Positions 1 to 7,153 of a DNA stretch of 9,228 bases are shown here, in pieces (position 1 is the first letter of the stretch; the number at the start of each line of letters is the position of its first letter). The stretch is taken from contig CAUZJQ010000166.1 in the NCBI GenBank assembly GCA_963580095.1, forward strand, positions 1 through 9,228, read 5' to 3'. The position numbers and the translations under genes are program-made. This stretch comes from CAJWLW01 sp963580095 (GTDB lineage: Bacteria > Verrucomicrobiota > Lentisphaeria > JABSQK01 > CAJWLW01). The notes under the pieces were generated by a model. That model saw only the letters and a list, made by a program, of their open reading frames with translations. It was not told the origin of the DNA and did not search any database.

Positions 1-1452
1 ATGGTTATCACCGCCGTCGGCCAGAAAGGTGAGTGCACCGACCTCGACAATCGCGGCATGATGCGCGACGACATCGTCGTCACTGAATGGGACAACATGC
101 GCACCGACGACCCGCAAGTCTTCGCTGCCGGCGACGGTGCCTTCGGACCGTCAACGCTGGTAAATTCAATGTTCCACGGCCATCGCGTTGCCTACTATGT
201 CACGGCTTTTCTGCAAGGCCGCGAAAATCCCCTGCCTTACCGCACCCCATACCGTACACGACGCGTTCCCGTCTCCCAGGACCCGCAGTGGGAAGTCTTT
301 CACCGCCAGGAGCAGGACTTCCACGGCCTTGGCAAAACCCCCGTCGAGTTCCCCGAGATCGAGTCCCCGTACAGCTTCGAAGCCGCCCGTGCCGAGGCTG
401 CCCGCTGTTTCCGTTGCGACGCTGAGAACGGTACAGCCCTGTACACTGTCAACAACCGTGAAGACATCTTCAACATGGCGCGGACCAAGCCGGACGATTG
501 GAAAAAGATGCGCCGCACCCTCAACAAGCGTTTGTTGCCGCGAGACAACCCCTTTCCCGAGCCGCGTCCGGCAACATTGGATGACATCCATTTTCTTCCT
601 GCCAACCTGTCGCGGCTGGTCATCGACCCCTACCGAGAAGCCTGCAAAACACACACCGACATCGCCGGTCGCCTTGCCCTCGAGTATCCATTTTTCGTTG
701 CCGGCTTCGACGCTACGCACGATGAGGTCTGTGAAGCTGTTGCCGCCGGAATGGCAGGGCCTGGCTGCCCGTACATCGGTACCCGGCCGCTCGGCACCGA
801 TGTGCCATGGATGCAGTTGATCCTGCCCAACGGCACCTTGCCGCACAGTCGTGCAGACGCCCTTGTCTATGTCGCTTCCGACCCGTTCATGCCGATCACG
901 CCTGCCCCTGAGCCAGCGCAGCCTGTTGGACTTGCTGCCACTGTCTCCTGCCTCGAGCAGGCCATTCCGTTTGCCCTCGACAACAATTTCGACTTCATCG
1001 TCCTCGACGGTACTGCCGGCATTCACTTGCCCTGGGCTGAGCTTCGTCGTGTGGCTGACCTGACCGTGCTCCGTGAAGCCATCTCAATTCTGCGCCGGCT
1101 CAAGCGTGAAGGCGACATCGACCTTATTTATTATGGGGGTGTGCGCTCGGGCACCGACACTGCCAAGGTGCTGGCCATCGGTTGCAATGCCGTCGTGTTC
1201 GGCGTTACTCTTGGCATTGCTGCCGGCGGCGAGATCGACGATGACGACGGCATGATGTATTTCTCCTCGAACCTTGCCATTGCCGATCGCCAGGAAGCGG
1301 TGAGCAACCTCCTCAAAGCCTGCAACGGTGAAGTTTCGATGATGGCGCGTTGTACGGGCAAGACCAACATACACAACCTCGAGCCCGAGGACCTGCGCGC
1401 CATCACCATCGCTACGGCTACCGCTACGGGTATCCCGCTCATCGGCCATTGA
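1..1452 (+). CDS. GltD-like oxidoreductase fused to glutamate-synthase-type FMN domain (5' partial)
   Basis: The reading frame is open from base 1, so the ATG there is probably internal and the N-terminus is missing. Visible residues 1-75 are the end of a GltD-type FAD/NAD(P)H oxidoreductase: an AVGQ motif, then FAAGDGAFGPS (41-51), the usual last FAD-contacting motif, followed by a helix ending in an FLQG stretch. A linker carries EAARCFRCD (132-140), like the Cys linker of GltD/YgfK relatives. Residues about 185-483 resemble the FMN (GltS) domain of the glutamate synthase large chain: a strand ending FIVLDGTAG (332-340) where family members have a DGGTG-like loop, YYGGVRSGTD (377-386) resembling the phosphate-binding loop, and an ATATGIPL end. 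No Cys cluster follows the FMN loop, so the 3Fe-4S site of true GltB seems absent. The family is probably a glutamate-synthase-related flavoenzyme; its substrate is unknown. I see no glutaminase domain in this part. The gene converges on murG. Confidence 0.85.
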   Translation: MVITAVGQKGECTDLDNRGMMRDDIVVTEWDNMRTDDPQVFAAGDGAFGPSTLVNSMFHGHRVAYYVTAFLQGRENPLPYRTPYRTRRVPVSQDPQWEVFHRQEQDFHGLGKTPVEFPEIESPYSFEAARAEAARCFRCDAENGTALYTVNNREDIFNMARTKPDDWKKMRRTLNKRLLPRDNPFPEPRPATLDDIHFLPANLSRLVIDPYREACKTHTDIAGRLALEYPFFVAGFDATHDEVCEAVAAGMAGPGCPYIGTRPLGTDVPWMQLILPNGTLPHSRADALVYVASDPFMPITPAPEPAQPVGLAATVSCLEQAIPFALDNNFDFIVLDGTAGIHLPWAELRRVADLTVLREAISILRRLKREGDIDLIYYGGVRSGTDTAKVLAIGCNAVVFGVTLGIAAGGEIDDDDGMMYFSSNLAIADRQEAVSNLLKACNGEVSMMARCTGKTNIHNLEPEDLRAITIATATATGIPLIGH

Positions 1453-1490
1453 TCTGTATTGATTGATTTTTTGTGGCACGGACCGGCCGA

Positions 1491-2621
1491 TTAGATCCCT
1501 TGAAGGCATTTGAGAAGGGTTACAGTCGCGTCGGGGCGTGCGTTTCTTCTCAGGTTTTCCGCGCGGTTGGCGAAGACCTCGCTGTCGTCGAGCCACGATG
1601 TTATCGCTGCACGTAAGCAGTCTGGTGTACAGGCGGCTTCTTCGATGATCAACGCGCCGTCGATGTCCGCGGCGGTCTGGGCATTCGCGAGCTGATGGGC
1701 ATCGGTCGCAATGGCCAGGGGAATGAAGATCGCAGGTACGCCGAACAACGCCAATTCAGCCAAAGTCGAACCGCCGGCACGACAGATACACAGGTCGGCG
1801 GCCTGCAACACCAAGTCCATGCGGGATTCGTAAGCCTGTACGCGTGCCGGAACGCCGGCAGCTGCGTATGCGGTAATGAATGGGTCGTTGTCATCAGTGC
1901 CGGTGAGGTGCATAATCTGAACGCGATCGGCCGCTGCGGATATGCCGCCGAGGGCGTTGGTTACCGTGTCGTTGATAATCCGAGCTCCCTGGCTGCCGCC
2001 GAATACCAACAAGGTCCGTCGCGCCTTATCGAGTCCCAAGGCATCGTGCACATCTTCCCGCGGTCGTGACGCCTGCGCTGCGGCTACCAGGTCATCACGC
2101 AAGGGCATGCCGACCAGCTGCGTCGGGCAGCGCGCGGTTTGCGGATTCCTCAACGGATAGCTGAGCGCCAGCAGTTCGGCGAATCGACTGAGCAACCGGT
2201 TGGCACGACCGAGCACGGCGTTACCGTCGTGCAGGACTAATGGGATGCGGCAGAACCGCGCGGCAAGCCCGGTTGCAACGCTGGTGTAGCCGCCCATGCC
2301 TAGGACAACGTCGATGCGATGGCGACGCAGTAAGCGGGCACATTGCAACACTGCGCAGGCCATCCGGATTGCTGTGACCGGCATATCGAGTTTGCCGCGT
2401 GGGGCGCCCACCGCTGGTGCAGCGATCGCCTCGATACCGCGTTCGGACGCTATCTGCAGAAAACGGTTCTGACTATGGCCGGCAACGAAAAGCACTGCGT
2501 TCCCGGCATCTTCATTGCAGGCGGCAGCAACGGTAAGCCCAGGATAGAAGTGACCGCCGGTACCGCCACAGACGATCGCGAGGCGCAGTGGTCGAGCTTT
2601 CGAGGTATCCTTGTCCGGCAT
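1491..2621 (-). CDS. murG: MurG-family UDP-GlcNAc:lipid I N-acetylglucosaminyltransferase
   Basis: MurG adds GlcNAc to lipid I on the cytoplasmic face of the inner membrane to make lipid II, the peptidoglycan precursor. The 376-residue product is close to the usual 355-370. It shows the GT-B/GT28 signature motifs in order: GGTGGHFYPG (19-28), VVLGMGGY (105-112), LVFGGSQGAR (205-214), RAGGSTLAEL (281-290) and TDAHQLANA (306-314). I chose the ATG at 2621 because the glycine-rich loop then starts near residue 19, as in known MurG. The frame extends upstream to 2741, but that extension is not MurG-like. There is no clear ribosome binding site. Two motifs deviate: HEQN of E. coli MurG is HDGN (131-134), and GNP is GMP (171-173). 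The gene stands alone, with no fts or mur neighbours, and is divergent from the channel operon. It could be the only MurG of the cell or a divergent paralogue with another acceptor. Confidence 0.85.
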   Translation of the reverse strand: MPDKDTSKARPLRLAIVCGGTGGHFYPGLTVAAACNEDAGNAVLFVAGHSQNRFLQIASERGIEAIAAPAVGAPRGKLDMPVTAIRMACAVLQCARLLRRHRIDVVLGMGGYTSVATGLAARFCRIPLVLHDGNAVLGRANRLLSRFAELLALSYPLRNPQTARCPTQLVGMPLRDDLVAAAQASRPREDVHDALGLDKARRTLLVFGGSQGARIINDTVTNALGGISAAADRVQIMHLTGTDDNDPFITAYAAAGVPARVQAYESRMDLVLQAADLCICRAGGSTLAELALFGVPAIFIPLAIATDAHQLANAQTAADIDGALIIEEAACTPDCLRAAITSWLDDSEVFANRAENLRRNARPDATVTLLKCLQGI

Positions 2622-2772
2622 GGTTGCAACGGGTTTGAAAATACAAAATGCGTTGGAACTCAGACAGTTCACGCTTGTCGAAATGTTGTAAAGACTGTAC
2701 CGCCACTCTAAGTTAAGTCGAGCCGCTCGATGACGGGGCACTCATCCTTTTGACACCTTCTTGCGTGATGCG
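2622..2772. promoter_or_regulatory. Divergent intergenic region, likely promoter zone for murG and the channel operon
   Basis: This 151-bp spacer separates two divergent genes and is AT-richer near murG. A possible murG promoter on the minus strand pairs TCGACT (plus-strand 2716-2721) with TACAGT (plus-strand 2694-2699) at 16-bp spacing, each 4 of 6 to the sigma-70 consensus, which is weak. A small perfect inverted repeat, TCGAG-CCG-CTCGA (2718-2730), overlaps that -35 and could be an operator or chance. A consensus TTGACA lies at 2750-2755, but the 17-bp spaced -10 would fall on the start codon of the next gene. The promoter function is inferred from gene orientation; the individual elements are tentative. 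Confidence 0.4.
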
Positions 2773-4140
2773 ATGAATGAGTACGTATGCTCCGAATGCG
2801 GTGCACCGCATGGCGAAGATTTCATCCGCTGTCCAGCCTGTCAGGCCTTTGTGGTCGATGGCAGTCCGTGGCGTAGCGGTGCCGGTCTGTTTGCCATCCC
2901 GATTGCGCTGGTGCTGTGGCTGATCTGGATTGGACTGGCGCATTTGGCCGCCGCCGAAGACATTGTGACGACCGGGACCGATGCGATCTCACTGGCCATT
3001 ATCGGACTGGCGATCTACGGGCTGGTGGTGGTCGCGTTCAAATGGCGGGTAACAGTGCGGCAGACCCGGGCGTTTCTCGTCATCCAGCGCTGCTGCGCCC
3101 GTGCCGACACGGTAGATGCCGATACGGTCGCCGCGGCACGTCAGGCTTTGCTCGCCGATGGCACCACCACATTCAATGACTTTATTGCCTTTCTCCGATT
3201 GCGGCTGCTGCGTCAGGTATCGTCTTCGGAGCAGACAACGACGGCGGACGGTGTGCTCGAAGCGATGCGTCAGCATGCCGATGCCGACTGGGAGTCGCTG
3301 GACAATTCCTTCGCATCGACGCAATTTCTGATCTGGCTGCTGCCGACAGCCGGCTTTCTGGGCACCGTCTATGGCATGACTCACGCGCTGGGGTCGTTTT
3401 CGTCGGTGATCGGAACGACAACCTCGGAGTTTGGTCTGGCAAGCAGCCTGACGGACACGACGCGCAATCTTGGAATCGCGTTTCACACGACGCTGGTGGG
3501 GCTCGCGGCAGTGATTCCACTGCTGGCACTTACAACGGCGCTGCGCCGTCGTTCGCAATCGCTGCTCGAGCAGGTCGACAAGTTTTTTCTGCGCCTGGCG
3601 ACGTATGCGTTGTATACGCATACGCCCGCGTCATCGCCGGTAATCGACGAACCGGTACCGACCGATCCACCCGTGTCGCTGGATCAAGCGGCGCCGGTCG
3701 GCGGTCCGCTGGGCAGTGAGTTTCTCGCGGCACGTCTGAAGCAGATAAACTCGGTCTCCCTCGACGACCTGCAGGACCTTATCCACACCTTTTTCAGATG
3801 CCCGCGTTGTGCCGGCCAGACCTCGTCCGTGAAAGTGGCCGCGGATAATTTTAACTACATTATCAACGACCCCCAGGCGCTGACCCACACCTTTGTCAAC
3901 GATCCCGAAAAGATTTTACCGGAGCTCGACACGAAGGTTTGCGACTGCGATCCGCTGACACGGCCAGTGCTGAATCTGGAGCGACTGGTCTTCTGCCGCA
4001 GCAATCCGACGTTGAACAATGATGCCCACATCGCGGTGATCTATGGCGACAAGACAACCGTCGAGATGTGGATCCTCGGGAAGGACGGCAACTACGACTT
4101 GGTCAGCGAAGAACGACGCGTGTCGTTGCTGGGTGTCTGA
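2773..4140 (+). CDS. Zinc-ribbon MotA/TolQ/ExbB-type proton channel protein with Cys-bearing C-terminal domain
   Basis: A 455-residue inner-membrane protein. Residues 6-23 form a zinc ribbon (CSEC, ten residues, CPAC). Likely membrane segments are about 38-60, 71-90, 184-203 and 233-256. The last two carry the diagnostic family motifs: GFLGTVYGM (194-202) and HTTLVGLAAVIPL (238-250), the helices that line the proton path in ExbB/TolQ/MotA. Residues 95-183 would be the cytoplasmic domain between helices 2 and 3. After a Pro-rich linker (about 285-312) comes a C-terminal domain with CPRC (343-346), CDC (390-392) and C408, which I do not recognise. Four helices with both ends inside resemble MotA more than three-helix ExbB. 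I prefer the ATG at 2773; a TTG four codons upstream (2761) is possible, and neither has a clear ribosome binding site. It is the first gene of the operon and sits 3 bp before the first ExbD-like gene. Family assignment is firm; the partner and cargo are not. Confidence 0.82.
   Translation: MNEYVCSECGAPHGEDFIRCPACQAFVVDGSPWRSGAGLFAIPIALVLWLIWIGLAHLAAAEDIVTTGTDAISLAIIGLAIYGLVVVAFKWRVTVRQTRAFLVIQRCCARADTVDADTVAAARQALLADGTTTFNDFIAFLRLRLLRQVSSSEQTTTADGVLEAMRQHADADWESLDNSFASTQFLIWLLPTAGFLGTVYGMTHALGSFSSVIGTTTSEFGLASSLTDTTRNLGIAFHTTLVGLAAVIPLLALTTALRRRSQSLLEQVDKFFLRLATYALYTHTPASSPVIDEPVPTDPPVSLDQAAPVGGPLGSEFLAARLKQINSVSLDDLQDLIHTFFRCPRCAGQTSSVKVAADNFNYIINDPQALTHTFVNDPEKILPELDTKVCDCDPLTRPVLNLERLVFCRSNPTLNNDAHIAVIYGDKTTVEMWILGKDGNYDLVSEERRVSLLGV
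3602..3624. repeat. Perfect 9-bp inverted repeat inside the channel gene
   Basis: CGTATGCGT (3602-3610) and ACGCATACG (3616-3624) are exact reverse complements around a 5-base loop. The hairpin lies in the coding sequence where the channel domain ends and the Pro-rich linker begins (residues about 277-284). There is no T-run after it, so it is not a standard intrinsic terminator. A role in mRNA folding or translation pausing is speculation. Confidence 0.4.
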
Positions 4141-4143
4141 GCC

Positions 4144-4689
4144 ATGAGAGTTTCGCAACGCAGGCACAGAAGACCCGCTGGCAATAGACTGCCGCTGATG
4201 CCGTTCCTTTCCATCATGCTCGGGCTGATGAGCGTCATGGCTCTGGTAACCCTGCACACCGCGATCCAGGAGCGGCAGCGACTGGCGGACGAGCAGGTCG
4301 GCGTCGAGCTTGCCGGGGTCCCGATGGGTTTCGTCCCGCATGAAATGCGTTGCAAAGCCTCCGGTGTCGAATGGCGCGACTTCAAGGGTGTCGGGCAGTT
4401 CACGCCGTACGACGCTCTGCAGCCGTTGTTCGTCGAGTTGCTGCGCGGCGAGCAACCCGGTGGCGAGGCGGGACGCCTAATTGACTACCTGAAGGCTTGT
4501 GTGCTGGCTAATCGGCAACTGAGCTTCGACAACAAGCAGAACACCGTCATTCTTTGGGTTGAACCGAACGCCCTGTCAACCTCCGAGGTGATCAGTCATA
4601 TCGTGAACTATTATGGCTGGCCGCTACGTGTCGGCATGTTGCCTGTCGGTACCAACGAGTTGATCCACTATGATGCGACAAAAAACTGA
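4144..4689 (+). CDS. ExbD/TolR-like membrane protein lacking the membrane Asp
   Basis: A 181-residue protein with a very basic N-terminus (RVSQRRHRR), one membrane helix (about 17-38) and a periplasmic domain, which is the ExbD/TolR layout. The helix begins RLPLMPFLSIMLGL (15-28). In ExbD/TolR the same place reads like a P-L-x-D motif, with the Asp that carries the proton; here it is Ser23. The C-terminal part has a strand-helix-strand pattern (about 134-168: VILWV, then SEVISHIVNYYGW, then LRVGMLPVG) that fits the TolR/ExbD periplasmic fold. It starts 3 bp after the channel gene stop and its last 20 bases overlap the next ExbD-like gene, so all three are probably co-translated. I infer it is a structural or force-transmitting subunit that cannot itself be protonated at the usual site. 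Similarity is judged from topology and context more than from strong sequence identity. Confidence 0.65.
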   Translation: MRVSQRRHRRPAGNRLPLMPFLSIMLGLMSVMALVTLHTAIQERQRLADEQVGVELAGVPMGFVPHEMRCKASGVEWRDFKGVGQFTPYDALQPLFVELLRGEQPGGEAGRLIDYLKACVLANRQLSFDNKQNTVILWVEPNALSTSEVISHIVNYYGWPLRVGMLPVGTNELIHYDATKN

Positions 4690-5311
4690 GATTGACCTGA
4701 GCGCTCTGGTCGACATCATCTCGAACGTTGCCGGGATGATGATCCTGATGGCCTGCATAGCAGTCGTCGTGCGTAGTAAGACGACGGATTCCGAAGCCGC
4801 GGCGACAGCCTCGCGCAAGCCGATTTCCTATCCGATGTCCTACATCCCGGAGAAGCGTTCGCTGACGCTCTGCATGAAGTATGGCCGGCTCTATGAACTG
4901 CCGGAGAAGGAAGCGCTCACGGAAATTTCCGAGCGTGCTGCCACGGGTATGCCTGTGCAATGGATCCAACTTCACCGTAACGGTGTCGAAGCTTTCGTTG
5001 AAACCACGTCGACACTGACTGGGTTCCGTTTTACCTACAAGCTGCATCCTGACGGCGGCCTCCCGTTAGCGGACAAGGGCGCAGTCGCCGACGCAATGCG
5101 CGGGATCATGCGGCGCTATCCACCGGATCAATTCTTCTATGACATTCACACGTGGCCGGATTGCTTCGATGCGTTCCGGGATCTGCGTCAGTTTATTCAG
5201 GAGCGTGGCGGGGAAGTCGGCTGGAGCCCGCATGCGCATGACCGCGACTTCGATGTGAGTTATTCCGTTCGCGAATACAACGAGTACATGAGCACGATCA
5301 AAGCGCAGTGA
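4670..5311 (+). CDS. ExbD/TolR-like membrane protein with conserved membrane Asp
   Basis: A 213-residue single-pass protein: a short cytoplasmic N-terminus, then EIDLSALVDIISNVAGMMI (7-25) leading into the helix (about 12-34). Asp15 sits where ExbD, TolR and MotB keep the proton-carrying Asp. The rest is periplasmic. Its final part, FFYDIHTWPDCFDAFRD (155-171) then an ERGGEVGW segment (178-185), matches the helix and last strand seen in many ExbD-like proteins. No OmpA/peptidoglycan-binding domain is present, unlike MotB and ZorB. The start is ATG 4670 or the adjacent ATG 4673, both inside the end of the previous gene, so translational coupling is likely. With the channel protein it would form the active proton-driven unit. 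Periplasmic Cys residues are at 68 and 165. Confidence 0.72.
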   Translation: MMRQKTEIDLSALVDIISNVAGMMILMACIAVVVRSKTTDSEAAATASRKPISYPMSYIPEKRSLTLCMKYGRLYELPEKEALTEISERAATGMPVQWIQLHRNGVEAFVETTSTLTGFRFTYKLHPDGGLPLADKGAVADAMRGIMRRYPPDQFFYDIHTWPDCFDAFRDLRQFIQERGGEVGWSPHAHDRDFDVSYSVREYNEYMSTIKAQ

Positions 5312-5330
5312 AACACACGTACCAACGACC

Positions 5331-6431
5331 ATGATGATTCTCCTTCTGTTTGCTTTGGCCGGCATGTGGCTCGTCGCCATGCTGGTGTGGGCTGTATTCA
5401 CACTGACGTCGCACAATCAAGTGCCGCGGCAGCGTGAGCATTACATCCGTTTTTTACTGACCGGCATCTCGCTGCTGGCACTGCTGCTGTGCGTCTCATG
5501 GTATTTTTTCCCACGCGACTACGACGATCCGCTGGATCAGATTTTTACCGAGACGACAAAAAATCGGCCGTCGCTACTGGAACGATTCCTGGCATCGTCG
5601 CGCCGGGATCCGAATCAATCGATAATCCCAGAGGCTGAGCGCGCCACCGTCCGTGCCGTCGGCAAGGTCGACCTCACGAATGATGAAGCCGGCTGGGAGT
5701 TTTTGCTGGACCAGCTCTCAGGCGCCGGGTCGTTGTCGGACAAGCATATAGCGCACCGCCAGGTCGCGCTTGCCCAGTATATCATGATGGAGCGCGCCGA
5801 TGTCGACCCCGACAGCGCCTGGTCGCGCGTCAGGAACGCCATTCCGTACAACCCGTCGTTGGAAGAATATGAAACGCGGCGGTTCCTAGCTGATACGCTG
5901 CGCGCACGGTATTTCGAATCTGGCGATGCCGAACTGCTTGCCAAGCTGCGGAAAACGATGGAGTTCGTGGCCGGTCATCGGGCGGGCAATTTCGAGGATC
6001 AATACAACCTGGCGCTGGCCTATCTGCTCGACGGCGCCCCGGAGAAAGCGTTGCCGGCAATCGTCAGCGCTGACAACCTGTGGCCGACACGCGGCAGTAT
6101 GAGGAGTAATGTCTATTTCGTCATGATGCTTGTTCACACCATACTGGACAACGATAAACAGGCCCTGACGATGTTGACCAATTTTCGTGACAACTATTCC
6201 GACTGGATCTACGTCGAGAACTATCTGCCGGACATTGTCGACCTGGAGAAAATTTATCCGGATAAACCGGCACTGGCGGTACAGCGTGGTCGTTTCCACC
6301 AGTGGGTAAACGACTACCGCAGCGCCTGCGAAGCATACGATGGTGCCATGGTGCACGATGATCTTTCGAAAACCTGGCAAATTGCTGCCACGATGTGGAA
6401 GATGGAAATGACACCGGCGGTGGCCCCATGA
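5331..6431 (+). CDS. Two-helix membrane protein with periplasmic TPR-like domain
   Basis: I do not recognise a named family. The 366-residue protein has two N-terminal membrane helices (about 2-25 and 39-60) joined by a basic loop (PRQREHYIR, 32-40). By the positive-inside rule the loop is cytoplasmic and both the N-terminus and the large C-terminal domain are periplasmic. This layout resembles CcmI/CycH, with TPRs after two helices. The soluble part is helical; a TPR-like unit is visible at about 221-252 (YNLALAYLLDGAPEKALPAI), with a further possible unit at about 317-342. It starts 19 bp after the second ExbD-like gene, without a Shine-Dalgarno, and its stop overlaps the next start (ATGA). 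I infer a periplasmic scaffold for the channel complex. The TPR assignment is moderate; the helical membrane-anchored layout is clearer. Confidence 0.7.
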   Translation: MMILLLFALAGMWLVAMLVWAVFTLTSHNQVPRQREHYIRFLLTGISLLALLLCVSWYFFPRDYDDPLDQIFTETTKNRPSLLERFLASSRRDPNQSIIPEAERATVRAVGKVDLTNDEAGWEFLLDQLSGAGSLSDKHIAHRQVALAQYIMMERADVDPDSAWSRVRNAIPYNPSLEEYETRRFLADTLRARYFESGDAELLAKLRKTMEFVAGHRAGNFEDQYNLALAYLLDGAPEKALPAIVSADNLWPTRGSMRSNVYFVMMLVHTILDNDKQALTMLTNFRDNYSDWIYVENYLPDIVDLEKIYPDKPALAVQRGRFHQWVNDYRSACEAYDGAMVHDDLSKTWQIAATMWKMEMTPAVAP

Positions 6432-7144
6432 TCACCGTGCTGTTGTGTTGCTGGACGAGTCTCGTCATTTTCCTGTGGATGGTGCAAGGCAAGTACTACT
6501 GGACGCGCCCACCGTGGACGATCCTGCTGGCCTTCGCTGGAGCCGGCCTGGCATCTTGCGTGCCAGCAATGTTGTGCAACTGGTTTCTCAGCGAAAAAAC
6601 TGCGTTCTGGGCATTCGACTTGGATCCTTTCAACAGCTTCGCAGGTTTCTGTATCGGCGCCGGTGTAAGCGAGGAGCTGTGGAAGTTCGGTTGCGGCCTG
6701 ATTGTTGTTACGGTCATGGGCCGGGACATCGGCGACGCTGGACGGATGCTGGGGTTCATCACTGTCGGTCTGGCCTTTGCAACTGTCGAGAATCTTAGTT
6801 CGTACTCGGGCATCAGCACACCCCAACTGTTGGCCCGCGGCTTTATTTCGGTGCCGCTGCACGCGGCCATGGGGGTGATTCAAGGGATTGCGGCCAACCG
6901 GGCGTATCGCGGCAACGTCGCGTGGCCGCTGTTTCTGGGGTACGGGGTTTCAATCGGCCTGCACACGCTGCACGACACCTGGGGTGTGTTTCTCCCGGAA
7001 CCATGGGTGTGGTTGCCGATCATTGTGATGATGGCAATGCTCGGCGCCTGGGCTTTTCAGGTGTGGTGGCGTGTGTCGGAGGTGCCGGGTCTGTCGCGGA
7101 TCCAGCGTCCGCGTAAGGCGTCTAAATCGGTTCAAGAATGGTAA
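6428..7144 (+). CDS. PrsW-type intramembrane protease (M82 family) homologue
   Basis: A 238-residue multi-pass membrane protein, close to the about 218 residues of B. subtilis PrsW. It carries the family motifs in order: SEELWK (81-86), giving EExxK; FATVEN (117-122), giving FxxxE; His145 in PLHAAMG (143-149); and LHTLHDTW (178-185) with His179 and His182. These belong to the PrsW/CPBP superfamily of glutamic-type membrane proteases; PrsW of Bacillus cleaves the anti-sigma factor RsiW. The ATG at 6428 overlaps the previous stop by 4 bases and gives a hydrophobic N-terminus. An in-frame ATG at 6395 would add 11 residues but lies inside the previous gene. No sigma/anti-sigma pair is visible in this window, so the target may be a neighbour such as the single-pass proteins of this operon (inference). 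The tail after the last helix is basic. Confidence 0.85.
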   Translation: MITVLLCCWTSLVIFLWMVQGKYYWTRPPWTILLAFAGAGLASCVPAMLCNWFLSEKTAFWAFDLDPFNSFAGFCIGAGVSEELWKFGCGLIVVTVMGRDIGDAGRMLGFITVGLAFATVENLSSYSGISTPQLLARGFISVPLHAAMGVIQGIAANRAYRGNVAWPLFLGYGVSIGLHTLHDTWGVFLPEPWVWLPIIVMMAMLGAWAFQVWWRVSEVPGLSRIQRPRKASKSVQEW

Positions 7145-7153
7145 AGTATAGAA

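Noticed and set aside
166..1026. Long antisense open frame within the flavoprotein gene
   Set aside because: It is a shadow of a GC-rich gene: the product has no recognisable domain, while the plus-strand product matches glutamate-synthase motifs throughout.
1441..1491. Inverted repeat ATCGGCC / GGCCGAT spanning the two convergent stop codons, with a T-run between
   Set aside because: The arms are only 7 bp with a 37-base loop, and the T-run lies in the loop rather than after a stem, so it does not make a convincing intrinsic terminator.
2622..2741. Upstream extension of murG to an ATG at 2741
   Set aside because: The extra 40 residues are unlike MurG and would leave almost no spacer for promoters; the start at 2621 puts the glycine loop at the normal place.
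2750..2778. Consensus -35 TTGACA just before the channel gene
   Set aside because: The matching -10 position (ATGAAT, 3 of 6) overlaps the start codon, so transcription would begin inside the gene. It is not called as a promoter.
2773..5311. Zorya-type defence motor (ZorA/ZorB)
   Set aside because: The ExbD-like proteins have no peptidoglycan-binding OmpA domain, the channel protein lacks the long ZorA helical tail, and no helicase or nuclease gene is present.
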